NCBI GenBank assembly: GCA_025463265.1
Contig: JAOBWH010000086.1
Location: 1 to 55,827, forward strand
Reading direction: 5' to 3'
Length of the DNA stretch: 55,827 nucleotides
Origin: Ilumatobacteraceae bacterium
GTDB lineage: Bacteria > Actinomycetota > Acidimicrobiia > Acidimicrobiales > Iamiaceae
Program-made: the position numbers and the translations under genes
Notes under the pieces: generated by a model
The model's input: only the letters and a program-made list of their open reading frames with translations
What the model was told of the DNA's origin: nothing
Database searches by the model: none
Shown: positions 8,729 through 18,115 of the stretch, piece after piece
Position numbering within the stretch: position 1 is the stretch's first letter
How the letters are laid out: each line of letters opens with the position of its first letter

Positions 8729-9323
8729 TCGGCCCTGTCTTTCACTCGATCTAGTTGTGGAGGATGTTGCACATGAAGGATTTTTTACGGCACTGTCGCG
8801 TCAAATTGCTTCCAATCTCGGAGTCGACCTCGTTGTAAGGCCGCGGTCGACTCGAGGCGGGCGCCCTGCGGTGATGCAGGAGTTAAGTGCGATATCTTCT
8901 GCTATTAAGGCGCCCTTCGGCGTCACGGATTTGCCAGACATCCTTCTCGTAGCGATCGACACGGATTGTCACGGCGGAAAGCAAACGAAAGATGACGTGT
9001 CGGGGGCTATAGGTCACTTTCCCGGCCTCGTCGTCGCGACCCCAGACCCTGAGGTCGAACGCTGGTTGATGCTCGACCGGGAGGCGTTTGCGGCGGTAGT
9101 TGGCACCGATCCCGGCTCGGTCGAACACACCTGCGACGAGGGCCACTTCAAGAAGCAGCTGGCAGATGCCCTGGTGGAGGCAGGCGCCCTAAGCCTGCTC
9201 GGAGGCTTCGAGTACGCCGACGAAATCGCCGAGACGATGAACTTGTTCCGCAGCGGGAAGATAGACGGCTGCTTCAGGATTTTCTGCAGCGACCTGAGGG
9301 CAGCAATCCGGCATCTGATGTAG
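8721..9323 (+). CDS. TOPRIM-like putative effector paired with the ATPase
   Basis: A 200-residue soluble protein. Its motifs resemble a minimal TOPRIM nuclease core: a glutamate near residue 13 (LVVEDVAHEGF), an acidic pair near residues 80-82 (LLVAIDTDCHGG), then VVATPDPEVERWLM, the proline/glutamate/tryptophan pattern seen in stand-alone TOPRIM partners of AAA ATPases. ATG 8721 overlaps the ATPase stop (ATGCCTGA), so the two are made together. By context it is likely the toxic nuclease arm of an abortive-infection type system. The assignment rests on short motifs only. No membrane segment or signal peptide is seen. Confidence 0.65.
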   Translation: MPDRPCLSLDLVVEDVAHEGFFTALSRQIASNLGVDLVVRPRSTRGGRPAVMQELSAISSAIKAPFGVTDLPDILLVAIDTDCHGGKQTKDDVSGAIGHFPGLVVATPDPEVERWLMLDREAFAAVVGTDPGSVEHTCDEGHFKKQLADALVEAGALSLLGGFEYADEIAETMNLFRSGKIDGCFRIFCSDLRAAIRHLM

Positions 9324-9398
9324 TTCCGGCTGAAAGAGCAACGAGGCAGCTGCAAGGGCCAGTGAAGCGAGGAGGTAGGGGATAGCGCTCCTCCCAGG

Positions 9399-10640
9399 TC
9401 AGCGGCGGAGCAGGTCCTTGGCGATGTGGGTGATCTGGATCTCGTCGGTGCCGGCGTAGATCTGGAGGACCTTGGAGTCCCGGGCGAGCTGCTCGACGCG
9501 GAACTCCGACATGTAGCCGTTGCCGCCGAAGATCTGGACGGCCTCGAGGGCCACCTCGGTGGCGGCGCGCGCCGAGTAGAGCTTCATGGCGCTCGCCTCG
9601 GCGAGGGTCATGGAGTGGCCGGCAGCGCTCATCTCGATCGTGCGGAACACCAGGTTCTCCACGTTGAGGCGAGCGACCTCCATGCGGGCGAGCTTGTCCT
9701 GGATCAGCTGGAAGTTACCGATGGGCTCGCCGAACTGGACCCGGTCCTTGGCGTACTGCACGGACAGGGCCAGGCACTCCTCGATGATGCCGAGGGCCAT
9801 GGCGGCCACGCCGGAGCGCTCCTGCATGAAGGTGGCCTTGGCGCCCTCGCGGCCGCCCTTGGCCACCTCCTCGGTCTCACCGACCAGGCGGTCGATGCCG
9901 ACGCGGACGTCGTCGAGGAACAGCTCGCCGGTGGGCGAGGAGTGCATGCCCATCTTGCGCAGCGGCTTCGACTGCTCGAGACCCGGCGTGCCCTTGTCGA
10001 GCACGAACGACAGCACCTTGCGGTCCTTGGGATCGTTGCCCTCGTCGAGCTTGCAGATGTAGACGATGGTGTCGGCGTAGGGGCCGTTCGTGATGAACGT
10101 CTTGGCCCCGTTGAGCACGTACTCGTCGCCGTCCTTGCGGGCGCTGGCCTTCATCGATCCGAAGGCGTCGGACCCCGAGCCGGGCTCGGTGATGGCCCAG
10201 GCGCCGACCTTGTCCATGGTGAGCAGGTCCGGGACCCATCGCTCCTTCTGGGCGATAGTGCCCTTGGAGCTGATGGCGGCCGAGGTGAGGCCCATCGACA
10301 CGCCCATGGCGGTGACCATGCCGGGACAGACCTTGCACAGCTCGATGATCGGGATGAGCGTCAGTGAGGAGGCCCCGCCGTCACCATCGCGCTTGGGCTT
10401 CTCCGGCGGGGTCTCGCCCTTGGCGACGGCCTCGGCGACGGACTTCTCGAACGCCATCTGCTTGGCGAAGCGGTCTCGGGCGGCGACGTCCATGCCGAAG
10501 TCCCGGAACAGCTTCCGCAGGACCTCGTAGGGCGGCGTGTCGCCGTGCTCGAACTCGTCGATGCGGGGCCGGATCTCCTTGTCGATGAACTGCCGGACGG
10601 CGCCGCGCACCATCTCCTGCTCGTCGGTCCACTGGTACAT
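9399..10640 (-). CDS. Acyl-CoA dehydrogenase
   Basis: A 413-residue ETF-linked acyl-CoA dehydrogenase, larger than the 4956 paralogue. It has a charged insertion near residues 55-90 (about KGETPPEKPKRDGDGG). Core motifs are AITEPGSGSDAFGS, GAKTFITNGP and IFGGNGYMSEF, with C-terminal IYAGTDEIQ. The YEGT glutamate is missing, and Glu274 (MQERSG) is the probable catalytic base, as in isovaleryl/long-chain enzymes. The start ATG has AAGGGG about 10 bases upstream. A 32-bp palindrome lies 57-88 bases upstream over the likely promoter, so it is probably repressed by a TetR-family fatty-acid regulator encoded elsewhere. Confidence 0.9.
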   Translation of the reverse strand: MYQWTDEQEMVRGAVRQFIDKEIRPRIDEFEHGDTPPYEVLRKLFRDFGMDVAARDRFAKQMAFEKSVAEAVAKGETPPEKPKRDGDGGASSLTLIPIIELCKVCPGMVTAMGVSMGLTSAAISSKGTIAQKERWVPDLLTMDKVGAWAITEPGSGSDAFGSMKASARKDGDEYVLNGAKTFITNGPYADTIVYICKLDEGNDPKDRKVLSFVLDKGTPGLEQSKPLRKMGMHSSPTGELFLDDVRVGIDRLVGETEEVAKGGREGAKATFMQERSGVAAMALGIIEECLALSVQYAKDRVQFGEPIGNFQLIQDKLARMEVARLNVENLVFRTIEMSAAGHSMTLAEASAMKLYSARAATEVALEAVQIFGGNGYMSEFRVEQLARDSKVLQIYAGTDEIQITHIAKDLLRR

Positions 10641-10696
10641 GGCGTCACCCCTTGTCGCTGCCGCTCCGGCCGCTCGGTCGAGTGGCCCAGGCTAGC

Positions 10697-10728
10697 CCGC
10701 CAACTTGACCGAACGGTCAAGTTGGCGG
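10697..10728. promoter_or_regulatory. 32-bp perfect palindrome, TetR-type operator
   Basis: Two perfect 15-base arms (CCGCCAACTTGACCG and its complement) are separated by AA. The core TTGACCGNNCGGTCAA is the kind of site bound by TetR-family regulators of acyl-CoA metabolism. On the minus strand it lies just upstream of a TAGCCT hexamer (10688-10693), so it would overlap the -35 region of the acyl-CoA dehydrogenase at 9399-10640. The long arms could also form a hairpin. Confidence 0.75.
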
Positions 10729-10808
10729 ATCCGGGATCTCCCTCGATCTGCGTAAGGCACCTCCAGCACCGTGGTCTTACCGGCACGCCCCGACACGGAG
10801 GAGCACCC

Positions 10809-11523
10809 ATGCCGACCACCACCTGTCCCCGCCGCCTGGTGCTCGGAGGAGCCGCCGCCCCGGCTGCGCGAACATCCGGGAGATCGACGGGCGAGCGGGC
10901 GCGGCCACGGTCGGCGTGCTGGCTGTTCACCTCTCGGGTGACGGGAGGGGTGCTGGTCGGCCTCTTGCTGCTCGGCGGGGTGGCGTGCGGTCGACACCGT
11001 GGGCACGACCTCGAGCGCCGCGTACGGGCCGAGATCGTGGCCCTGTCCAAGACGGCGCGAGCGCGCGGGTTCACCGAACAGGCGAACGCCCTGGCCGATG
11101 GGGAGGTCACGGACGTGGAGTACGACGCCCTGCACTCGCTGTACCGCGAGTGCATGGCCAAGACGGATGTCATCCTCTCACCCGCCCACCGGAGTCCCAT
11201 CGACGGCCGAACCTGGATCGAGTGGTACCTCAACGGCGACGAGCTCACGGTCGCCGACACCGACCTCGCCCACGACTGCCAGCTTCGCTTCGTCGATGTC
11301 CCGGTCATCGATCTCCAACCCAGGCCCATGGCCGAACCGCTGCGCGGTCGCGTCCAACGATGCCTCGGCGACGCCGGGGTCGAGCTTGAGGACGAGGACC
11401 GGGACATCCAGCAGATCTACCGGCGGACCGGCGAGGCCAACGTCGTCAAGCTCGGCGACTGCCTCATGAAGGCCATGGATGAGGAGTACCCGGAGATCGA
11501 GACCTTTGACTGGGGACCGCCGA

Positions 11524-11534
<11 letters not shown>
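10809..11534 (+). CDS. Putative secreted/lipoprotein, first gene of the MacAB-type operon
   Basis: A 241-residue protein of unknown function. ATG 10809 has GAGGAG just upstream. An internal hydrophobic segment ends GVLVGLLLLGGVACG, and Cys could be a lipidation site, although the -3 residue (Gly) is not canonical. GTG 10938 would place this segment at the very N-terminus and is a serious alternative start. The mature part is charged and alpha-helical, with four Cys after the anchor (RECMAK, HDCQLRF, RCLGDAG, GDCLMK) that may form disulfides. It overlaps the adaptor gene by 11 bases and is presumably an accessory of the transporter encoded by the next three genes. Confidence 0.65.
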
Positions 11535-12731
<1,197 letters not shown>

Positions 12732-12741
<10 letters not shown>

Positions 12742-13370
12742 TGCTGCAGGACGTCGGCGTCGCGTTCGGGGCGGCGCAGGTCCTGCACCGGCTCACCGTC
12801 GAGCTCGCCGAAGGGCAGGCGACGGCGATCATGGGTCCGTCCGGGTCTGGCAAGACCACCCTCCTCAGCGTCATCGCCGGTCTCCGGACACCGGACGAGG
12901 GTTCTCGTCACGTGTCCGAGGCCGACGCCACGCCCGCCTGTGCGCGAGACCTCTCGATCGCCTGGGTCTTCCAGACGTCCCCCGTGTTCATGCGCCGCAC
13001 CGCACTCGAGAACGTGGCGCTCGGTCCGCGCTGCGTCGGCGTGGACGCGAGGTCGAGCCGAGCTCGGGCGCACGAGGCGCTTGCGTCGCTCGGGATCGAC
13101 CACCTGGCCGGACAGCAGCTGCACCGGCTCTCGGGCGGCGAGCGCCAGCGCGTGGTCATCGCTCGTGCCCTGTGCTCTCGTGCGGAGCTCGTGATCGCCG
13201 ACGAGCCGACCGCAGCGCTCGACGGCGAGGCCAAGCAGCTCGTGTGCGACGCGCTGATCTCGCTGGCCGACGCGGGAGCCGTGTTGGTGGTGGCCACCCA
13301 CGACCCGACCGTCGCCGGGGCGTGTGACCGGGTCCTCAGGTTGGAACGTGGGCGGCTCGTCAGCTCGTGA
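12732..13370 (+). CDS. ABC transporter ATP-binding protein (MacB/LolD type)
   Basis: A 212-residue nucleotide-binding subunit powering the FtsX-like permease encoded next. Walker A is GPSGSGKTT (near residues 36-44). The Q-loop region is IAWVFQTSPVFM, the signature LSGGERQR, Walker B VIADEPTAALD and the switch histidine VVATHDPTV. GTG 12732 overlaps the adaptor stop, and its own stop overlaps the permease start by GTGA. This is the LolD/MacB subfamily, which usually drives mechanotransmission rather than substrate passage through the membrane. Confidence 0.92.
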
Positions 13371-14515
13371 GCGGCACCGGATGGTCCACCCGGGTGGCGG
13401 CGGGCGAGGCGACTGCGAACGTGACCTCGTCATCGGTGCGGTCCCTGCTCATCGCCGCAGTGGCGGCGGTCCTCGCCGCTGCGGTCGTCGCCTGCTCGGT
13501 GGCCGAGCTGGCCGCGATCCAAGGTCGGTTCCGGGATCAGGTCGCTCGGGGCCGGTTCGTGCTCGTCGCTCGTTCCGTGGGGAGCGATGGCCTCGACGCC
13601 GGCCGCTGCGACGCGTTGCGGGATCTGGAGGGTGTCCGCAGTGCCGGCGCGATCCTGCACGAGGACCCGACGTACCCGCTCGCCGCTCCGCTGCGGCCCT
13701 ACGACCGCCTCGTCGTCACCCCCGGCCTGCTGGCGGTGTGGTTCCCGACCTCAGCCGGCGCAACCGACGGGACCGGCCTCGCCGTCGGTGCCGATGCGGC
13801 GGCAGAGCTGGGGCTGGTGCCCGGCGCCTACCTGCAGACCGCGTCCACCGCCTCGCGCTCGCACGAGCGCCTCAGGCCCGGCGACGACACGGTGGCTCGG
13901 CACCGGATCGTGACGGTGCTCCCGGCCGCGATCCGTGACCCCGAGGCCGGGCGGATGCTCTTCGAGACCGCGGCGCCGACCGGGACGGCCTCGGCGTGCT
14001 TCGTCGATCCCGATCCCTCCGCCCGCACGGCCGTGGAGGCCACCCTGGTCGGGTGGTTCGGTCGAGACCAGCCGGCCTCGGTCGCGCCCCTCCTCGACGA
14101 GCGCCAGACGGGCCGCCAGCCCGAGGCGGAGCTCGCGGGGCGGGCCGCCCGATGGGTCTGGCTGACCGCTGCGCTGGCGATCTCGGCGCTCATGGTGGTG
14201 CTCTGGTACGGCCGGCGCGAGGAGTTCGCCCTCTACCGCCTGCTCGGCCTGCGGCGGCGCTCCATCGGCCTGCTCCTGGTGGTGGAGAGCACCCTGATCG
14301 TCGCGCTCCCCGGACTGGTCGGAGCCGCCATCGCCCTCGTCACCTGCTTGGACCCGTTGACCGATGTCGCACACCTCGACGCCGGCTCCCCGGGCCTGCT
14401 GTCGCTCGTGGCCGCCGACGCGGCCTCGTTCGCTGCGGCGCTCGTCCTGCTCCCGCTGGGCGGGTGGGTCGCCGTGGCCCTGCGGTCCACCTTCGACGTC
14501 CTGAAGGGATCGTGA
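13367..14515 (+). CDS. FtsX-like ABC permease
   Basis: A 382-residue MacB/FtsX-topology permease. One N-terminal transmembrane helix (SLLIAAVAAVLAAAVVACSV) is followed by an extracellular domain of about 220 residues, then three C-terminal helices near residues 265-285, 300-325 and 345-368. The segment FALYRLLGLRRRSIGLLLV is the conserved coupling helix of FtsX-like permeases. With the two preceding genes it forms a complete adaptor-ATPase-permease unit. The cargo is unknown; lipoprotein handling, antimicrobial export or wall-hydrolase control are options. Confidence 0.85.
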   Translation: MSGTGWSTRVAAGEATANVTSSSVRSLLIAAVAAVLAAAVVACSVAELAAIQGRFRDQVARGRFVLVARSVGSDGLDAGRCDALRDLEGVRSAGAILHEDPTYPLAAPLRPYDRLVVTPGLLAVWFPTSAGATDGTGLAVGADAAAELGLVPGAYLQTASTASRSHERLRPGDDTVARHRIVTVLPAAIRDPEAGRMLFETAAPTGTASACFVDPDPSARTAVEATLVGWFGRDQPASVAPLLDERQTGRQPEAELAGRAARWVWLTAALAISALMVVLWYGRREEFALYRLLGLRRRSIGLLLVVESTLIVALPGLVGAAIALVTCLDPLTDVAHLDAGSPGLLSLVAADAASFAAALVLLPLGGWVAVALRSTFDVLKGS

Positions 14516-14585
14516 CACGGCCACCGCGATCGCATCGCTCTGCCGGGGGTGCAGAGCAGGCCGGCCCGCCTGGCACGATGGTGCG

Positions 14586-15143
14586 ATGGGGGCCAAGCGG
14601 AACCGCAAGGAGCTCAGCGCGGCCTGGGCCGCCGATGAGCTGGTGCTGCTGCGCCGGAGCATCTGGAAGGCGGACGTGCTCGAGGGCTTCGTGGTCGATC
14701 TCGATGAGGACTGGGTGGTGCTCCACATCGTCTACGACGTCGGCCTCAACGGCTGGTCGGTCGTGCGGCTCGACACGATCCGCACGGTGGAGCGCGAGCC
14801 GGCCAACTCGTTCCTCCCCCGAGCGCTGGCCCACTTCGGCGAACAGCCGGCGCTGATCCTGGCAGACATGACGAGCGGCCGAGATGCCATCCGGTCCCTC
14901 GCCGCCGCCTTCCCGCTGCTCACGATCTTCACCGAGGCGCGCGATCCCCGGACCGCGGCGGTGGGCCGCCCGGTCCGGACCGGCAAGAACAAGCTCGACC
15001 TGCTCGAGATCACCGCCGATGGCACCTGGGACGGCCGCGACCCCATCCGGGTCCGCTACGGCGACATCACCCGCATCGACGTCGGCGGCCGTTACGAACA
15101 AGCCCTCCACGAGCTCGGCGGCTACCCACCCATCCCCACCTGA
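14586..15143 (+). CDS. Conserved hypothetical protein
   Basis: A 185-residue soluble protein without a name I can assign. Two similar beta-rich halves are visible: [19 protein letters not shown] with [13 protein letters not shown] near the N-terminus, and [11 protein letters not shown] with [13 protein letters not shown] near the C-terminus. This suggests a duplicated small-barrel (Sm-like) fold. The start is supported by CACGAT at 14574-14579, six bases before ATG. It is probably monocistronic: a small hairpin (15169-15184) and a separate promoter follow. Confidence 0.7.
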   Translation: MGAKRNRKELSAAWAADELVLLRRSIWKADVLEGFVVDLDEDWVVLHIVYDVGLNGWSVVRLDTIRTVEREPANSFLPRALAHFGEQPALILADMTSGRDAIRSLAAAFPLLTIFTEARDPRTAAVGRPVRTGKNKLDLLEITADGTWDGRDPIRVRYGDITRIDVGGRYEQALHELGGYPPIPT

Positions 15144-15212
15144 GCGCCCACGTCACCCGTTCCGATCCCCGTCTCTGCAGACGGCGGTTGGGGGTGGGCA
15201 GGGAGGGATCTC

Positions 15213-15218
15213 TAGGGT
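15213..15218 (+). promoter_or_regulatory. -10 hexamer TAGGGT for the malyl-CoA lyase gene
   Basis: This places transcription start near 15225, giving a short leader of about 30 bases that contains CTGGAG before ATG 15256. A 6-bp hairpin (CCGTCT...AGACGG, 15169-15184) just upstream could end transcription of the preceding gene. Confidence 0.5.
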
Positions 15219-15255
15219 TGGAAGCACCCATCCGCTGCTCGTCTCTGGAGACTCG

Positions 15256-16329
15256 ATGCGCAACCCCAAGGACTTCTTCAAGCCGCTGGCCGCCGGTGCG
15301 CCGGCGCCCGTTCGGGAGATCCCGTTCCGCCCGTCGCGGATGATCCACTTCTTCGACCCCAGCAACGAGAAGATGGCCGCAAAGGTGCCGGACATCGCCA
15401 AGAAGGTCGACATCATCCTCGGCAACCTCGAGGATGCCATCAAGGCCGAGAACAAAGAGGCCGCCCGGCTCGGCCTGGTGAGGATCGCCCAGAGCACGGA
15501 CTTCGGCGACACCCAGCTGTGGACCCGCATCAACAGCCTGGACTCGCCCTGGGTGCTCGATGACCTCACCACCCTGGTGGGCGAGATCGGCGACAAGCTC
15601 GACGTGATCATGGTCCCCAAGGTCGAGGGCGCCGAGGACATCCACTACATCGACCGGCTGCTCGCCCAGCTCGAGGCCCGCGCCGGCATCCAGAAGCCGA
15701 TCCTGGTGCACGCCCTGCTCGAGACCGCGCGCGGCGTGGCCAACGTCGAGGAGATCTGCGCCGCCAGCCCCCGCATGCAGGGTCTGTCGCTCGGCCCGGC
15801 CGACCTCGCCGCGGACCGCCGCATGAAGACCACCCGCGTCGGGGGCGGCCACCCCGGGTACCTGGTCCGCCAGGACCCGGTCGACGGCGACATCGAGGGG
15901 ACCAGCAACCCCCGCGCCACCTACCAGCAGGACCTGTGGCACTACACGCTCGCCCGCATGGTCGACGCCTGCCAGGCCAACGGGATCTTCGCCTTCTACG
16001 GCCCCTTCGGCGACATCAAGGACGTCGTGGCCTGCGAGGACCAGTTCCGCAACGCCTTCCTGCTCGGCTGCGTCGGGGCCTGGTCGCTGCACCCGGTCCA
16101 GATCGACATCGCCAAGCGCGTCTTCTCCCCCGACCCGAAGGACGTGGCCCACGCGCTGCACGTCATCGAGGAGATGGGCGACGGCACCGGCGCCGTCATG
16201 ATCGACGGGAAGATGGAGGACGACGCATCCGTCAAGCAGTGCCACGTCATGGTCGACCTGGCCAAGAACCTGTCTGCTCGCGACGAGGACATCGCCGAGC
16301 TCTACCGCGCCGTGGGCCTGGAGGTCTGA
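15256..16329 (+). CDS. mcl: Malyl-CoA lyase (malyl-/beta-methylmalyl-/citramalyl-CoA lyase type)
   Basis: A 357-residue HpcH/CitE-superfamily aldolase cleaving or forming malyl-type CoA esters (glyoxylate plus acetyl- or propionyl-CoA). The overall sequence closely follows the Chloroflexus-type enzyme as I remember it: an N-terminal [11 protein letters not shown], then [37 protein letters not shown] and GGGHPGYLV. Also present are [27 protein letters not shown] and [10 protein letters not shown]. Metal-binding Glu/Asp residues lie in the ETARG and GPADLA segments. It forms an operon with a second lyase 4 bases downstream. The role is glyoxylate/propionyl-CoA assimilation or a partial 3-hydroxypropionate or ethylmalonyl-CoA route; which one is not decidable here. 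Confidence 0.9.
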   Translation: MRNPKDFFKPLAAGAPAPVREIPFRPSRMIHFFDPSNEKMAAKVPDIAKKVDIILGNLEDAIKAENKEAARLGLVRIAQSTDFGDTQLWTRINSLDSPWVLDDLTTLVGEIGDKLDVIMVPKVEGAEDIHYIDRLLAQLEARAGIQKPILVHALLETARGVANVEEICAASPRMQGLSLGPADLAADRRMKTTRVGGGHPGYLVRQDPVDGDIEGTSNPRATYQQDLWHYTLARMVDACQANGIFAFYGPFGDIKDVVACEDQFRNAFLLGCVGAWSLHPVQIDIAKRVFSPDPKDVAHALHVIEEMGDGTGAVMIDGKMEDDASVKQCHVMVDLAKNLSARDEDIAELYRAVGLEV

Positions 16330-16333
16330 TCCG

Positions 16334-17230
16334 ATGGCTGACCCGACCGCCCTCCACAACGACGTGATCCTCCCCCGCCGCTCCGTCCTCTACATGCCCG
16401 GCGCCAACGAGCGCGCCCTCGAGAAGGCCAAGGGCCTCGACGCCGACGCGCTCATCCTCGACCTCGAGGACGCCGTCGCCCCCGACGCCAAGGCCGAGGC
16501 CCGGGCCCGCGTCTGCGGGCTGGTGCTCCAGAACGCGTACGGCACCAAGGAGGTGGCCATCCGGGTGAACGGGCTCGCCACCGAGTGGCACGCGGCGGAC
16601 ATCGCCGCCGTGGCGGCCGCCGGCCCCGCCGCCGTGGTCGTCCCCAAGGTCGACTCGGTCGAAGATGTGCGCCGCATCGAAGCGGGCCTCGAGGCCGGCG
16701 GTGCCCCCGCCGCCACCAAGATCTGGGCCATGGTCGAGACCCCCGTCGCCATGCTCCACGCCGAGGAGATCGCTGCCGCCAGCGAGCGCCTCACCGTGCT
16801 GGTCATGGGCACCAACGACCTCGCCAAGGAGCTCCACGCCGAGCACGTGCCCGGTCGCCAGCCCCTGCTCACCGGTCTCGGGCTCTGCCTGCTCGCAGCT
16901 CGCGCCACCGGCAAGGTCATCCTCGACGGCGTCTACAACGACATCAAGGACGACGCCGGCTTCGAGGCCGAGTGCCTCCAAGGCCGCCAGATGGGCTTCG
17001 ACGGCAAGACCCTCATCCACCCGAGCCAGATCGAACCGGCCAACCGGGTCTGGGCCCCCACCGCCGAGGCGGTCGAGGACTCGGCGGCGCTGATCGCCAC
17101 GTTCGAGGAGGGCCTCGCCGCCGGCAAGGGCGTGGTGACCCACAACGGGCGGATGATCGAGAACCTCCACGTCGACAACGCCCGCCGCATCCTGGCCGTC
17201 GCCGACGCCATCGCCGCTCGCCAAAGCTGA
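16334..17230 (+). CDS. CitE-like CoA-ester lyase / malyl-CoA thioesterase-like
   Basis: A 298-residue member of the HpcH/HpaI-CitE family, of shorter type than its upstream neighbour. Motifs are RSVLYMPGANERALEKA, LILDLEDAVAPD (metal-binding region), VAIRVNG, VVVPKVDS, WAMVETPVAML, VMGTNDLAKEL and DGKTLIHPSQIEPAN. It begins 4 bases after the malyl-CoA lyase stop. In organisms with a two-enzyme arrangement the second protein can hydrolyse malyl-CoA to malate; alternatively it is a citramalyl-CoA or 3-hydroxy-3-methylglutaryl-type lyase. The choice between these is not supported by sequence alone. Confidence 0.85.
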   Translation: MADPTALHNDVILPRRSVLYMPGANERALEKAKGLDADALILDLEDAVAPDAKAEARARVCGLVLQNAYGTKEVAIRVNGLATEWHAADIAAVAAAGPAAVVVPKVDSVEDVRRIEAGLEAGGAPAATKIWAMVETPVAMLHAEEIAAASERLTVLVMGTNDLAKELHAEHVPGRQPLLTGLGLCLLAARATGKVILDGVYNDIKDDAGFEAECLQGRQMGFDGKTLIHPSQIEPANRVWAPTAEAVEDSAALIATFEEGLAAGKGVVTHNGRMIENLHVDNARRILAVADAIAARQS

Positions 17231-17288
17231 TCGCCCGTCGAGGGCCATCCGCGGCGGTCGGGGGCGGTGGCCGGTACGGTCCCCGGCC

Positions 17289-18032
17289 ATGAGCGACGCT
17301 GGCCCGCCACCCCCGGGCGGCAACCCGATGTTCCATCCACACGAGGGTGCGAACCCCTACGCCCGTCCCACGGTGCCCGCATCACTGCCGGGACCTGCGC
17401 CCCGATCCCGGCAGTCGCGCGGCCAGATCCCCGCTGCGGTCCTGCTCGCGGCCGTGCTCATCGTCGCTGGACTGGTGGCCTTCTTGTTGATCCGACCGGA
17501 CCAGGCCGATGGTCCGGGCGAGACGGTGCAGGCCTTCGTCCGTGCGGCGTACTCGGAAGACAGCGACGCGGTCTGCGGCTCGTTGGCGGCGTCGAACATC
17601 GAACGGTTCGAGGAGACCGGCACCACCTGCGCCGACGCCATGGACCAGATCTTCGCCGAGATCGACCCGGAGGAAGCCGACACCACGGCGCTTTTCCCCC
17701 TCGGCGACGCAGGCGCGCCGAAGGTCAAGATCGTCAAGGTGGACATCGTTGGGGATCGGGCTGAGGTCCAGGCCCGCATCGACGGCGAGCTCACCGACGA
17801 GCCGGTCATCGTCATCAAGCAAGACGGCAGGTGGAAGCTCGACCTGGACGCCGGCGAGGCCTGCGACCGCGAGCAGCGCACCCTCCGGATCGCCGCCGAG
17901 GCCTACGAGGCGCAGTACAGCAAGACGGCGGCCGATGCCGACGTCCTGGTGGACAAGGGCTTCCTCCTCGAGGTCCCGCCGCACGCGCGGCTGAGCGACG
18001 GCGACGTCACCATGACCGGCGACTGCGCCTGA
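17289..18032 (+). CDS. Membrane-anchored protein with pilin-like C-terminal tail (paralogue 1)
   Basis: A 247-residue protein. A Pro-rich cytoplasmic N-terminus is followed by one transmembrane helix (about 48-66, PAAVLLAAVLIVAGLVAFLL). An extracytoplasmic NTF2/DUF4878-like domain comes next (GETVQAFVRAAYSEDSDAVC through VIVIKQDGRWKLD). The tail contains CDREQRTLRIAAEAYEAQYS and ends VTMTGDCA. That tail resembles the C-terminal half of type II pseudopilin GspG-like proteins (helix, then a short beta domain closed by a Cys pair). TACGGT at 17275-17280 precedes the ATG by 8 bases. The two next genes encode relatives. Function unknown. Confidence 0.75.
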   Translation: MSDAGPPPPGGNPMFHPHEGANPYARPTVPASLPGPAPRSRQSRGQIPAAVLLAAVLIVAGLVAFLLIRPDQADGPGETVQAFVRAAYSEDSDAVCGSLAASNIERFEETGTTCADAMDQIFAEIDPEEADTTALFPLGDAGAPKVKIVKVDIVGDRAEVQARIDGELTDEPVIVIKQDGRWKLDLDAGEACDREQRTLRIAAEAYEAQYSKTAADADVLVDKGFLLEVPPHARLSDGDVTMTGDCA

Positions 18033-18115
18033 GCCGCCGTGCCGTTTGAGGCGACCCTGCCACCGAGGTCGGATTGATTCTCGGGGGGTCCGATGGGCGC
18101 GGTACCGTCCGGGCC

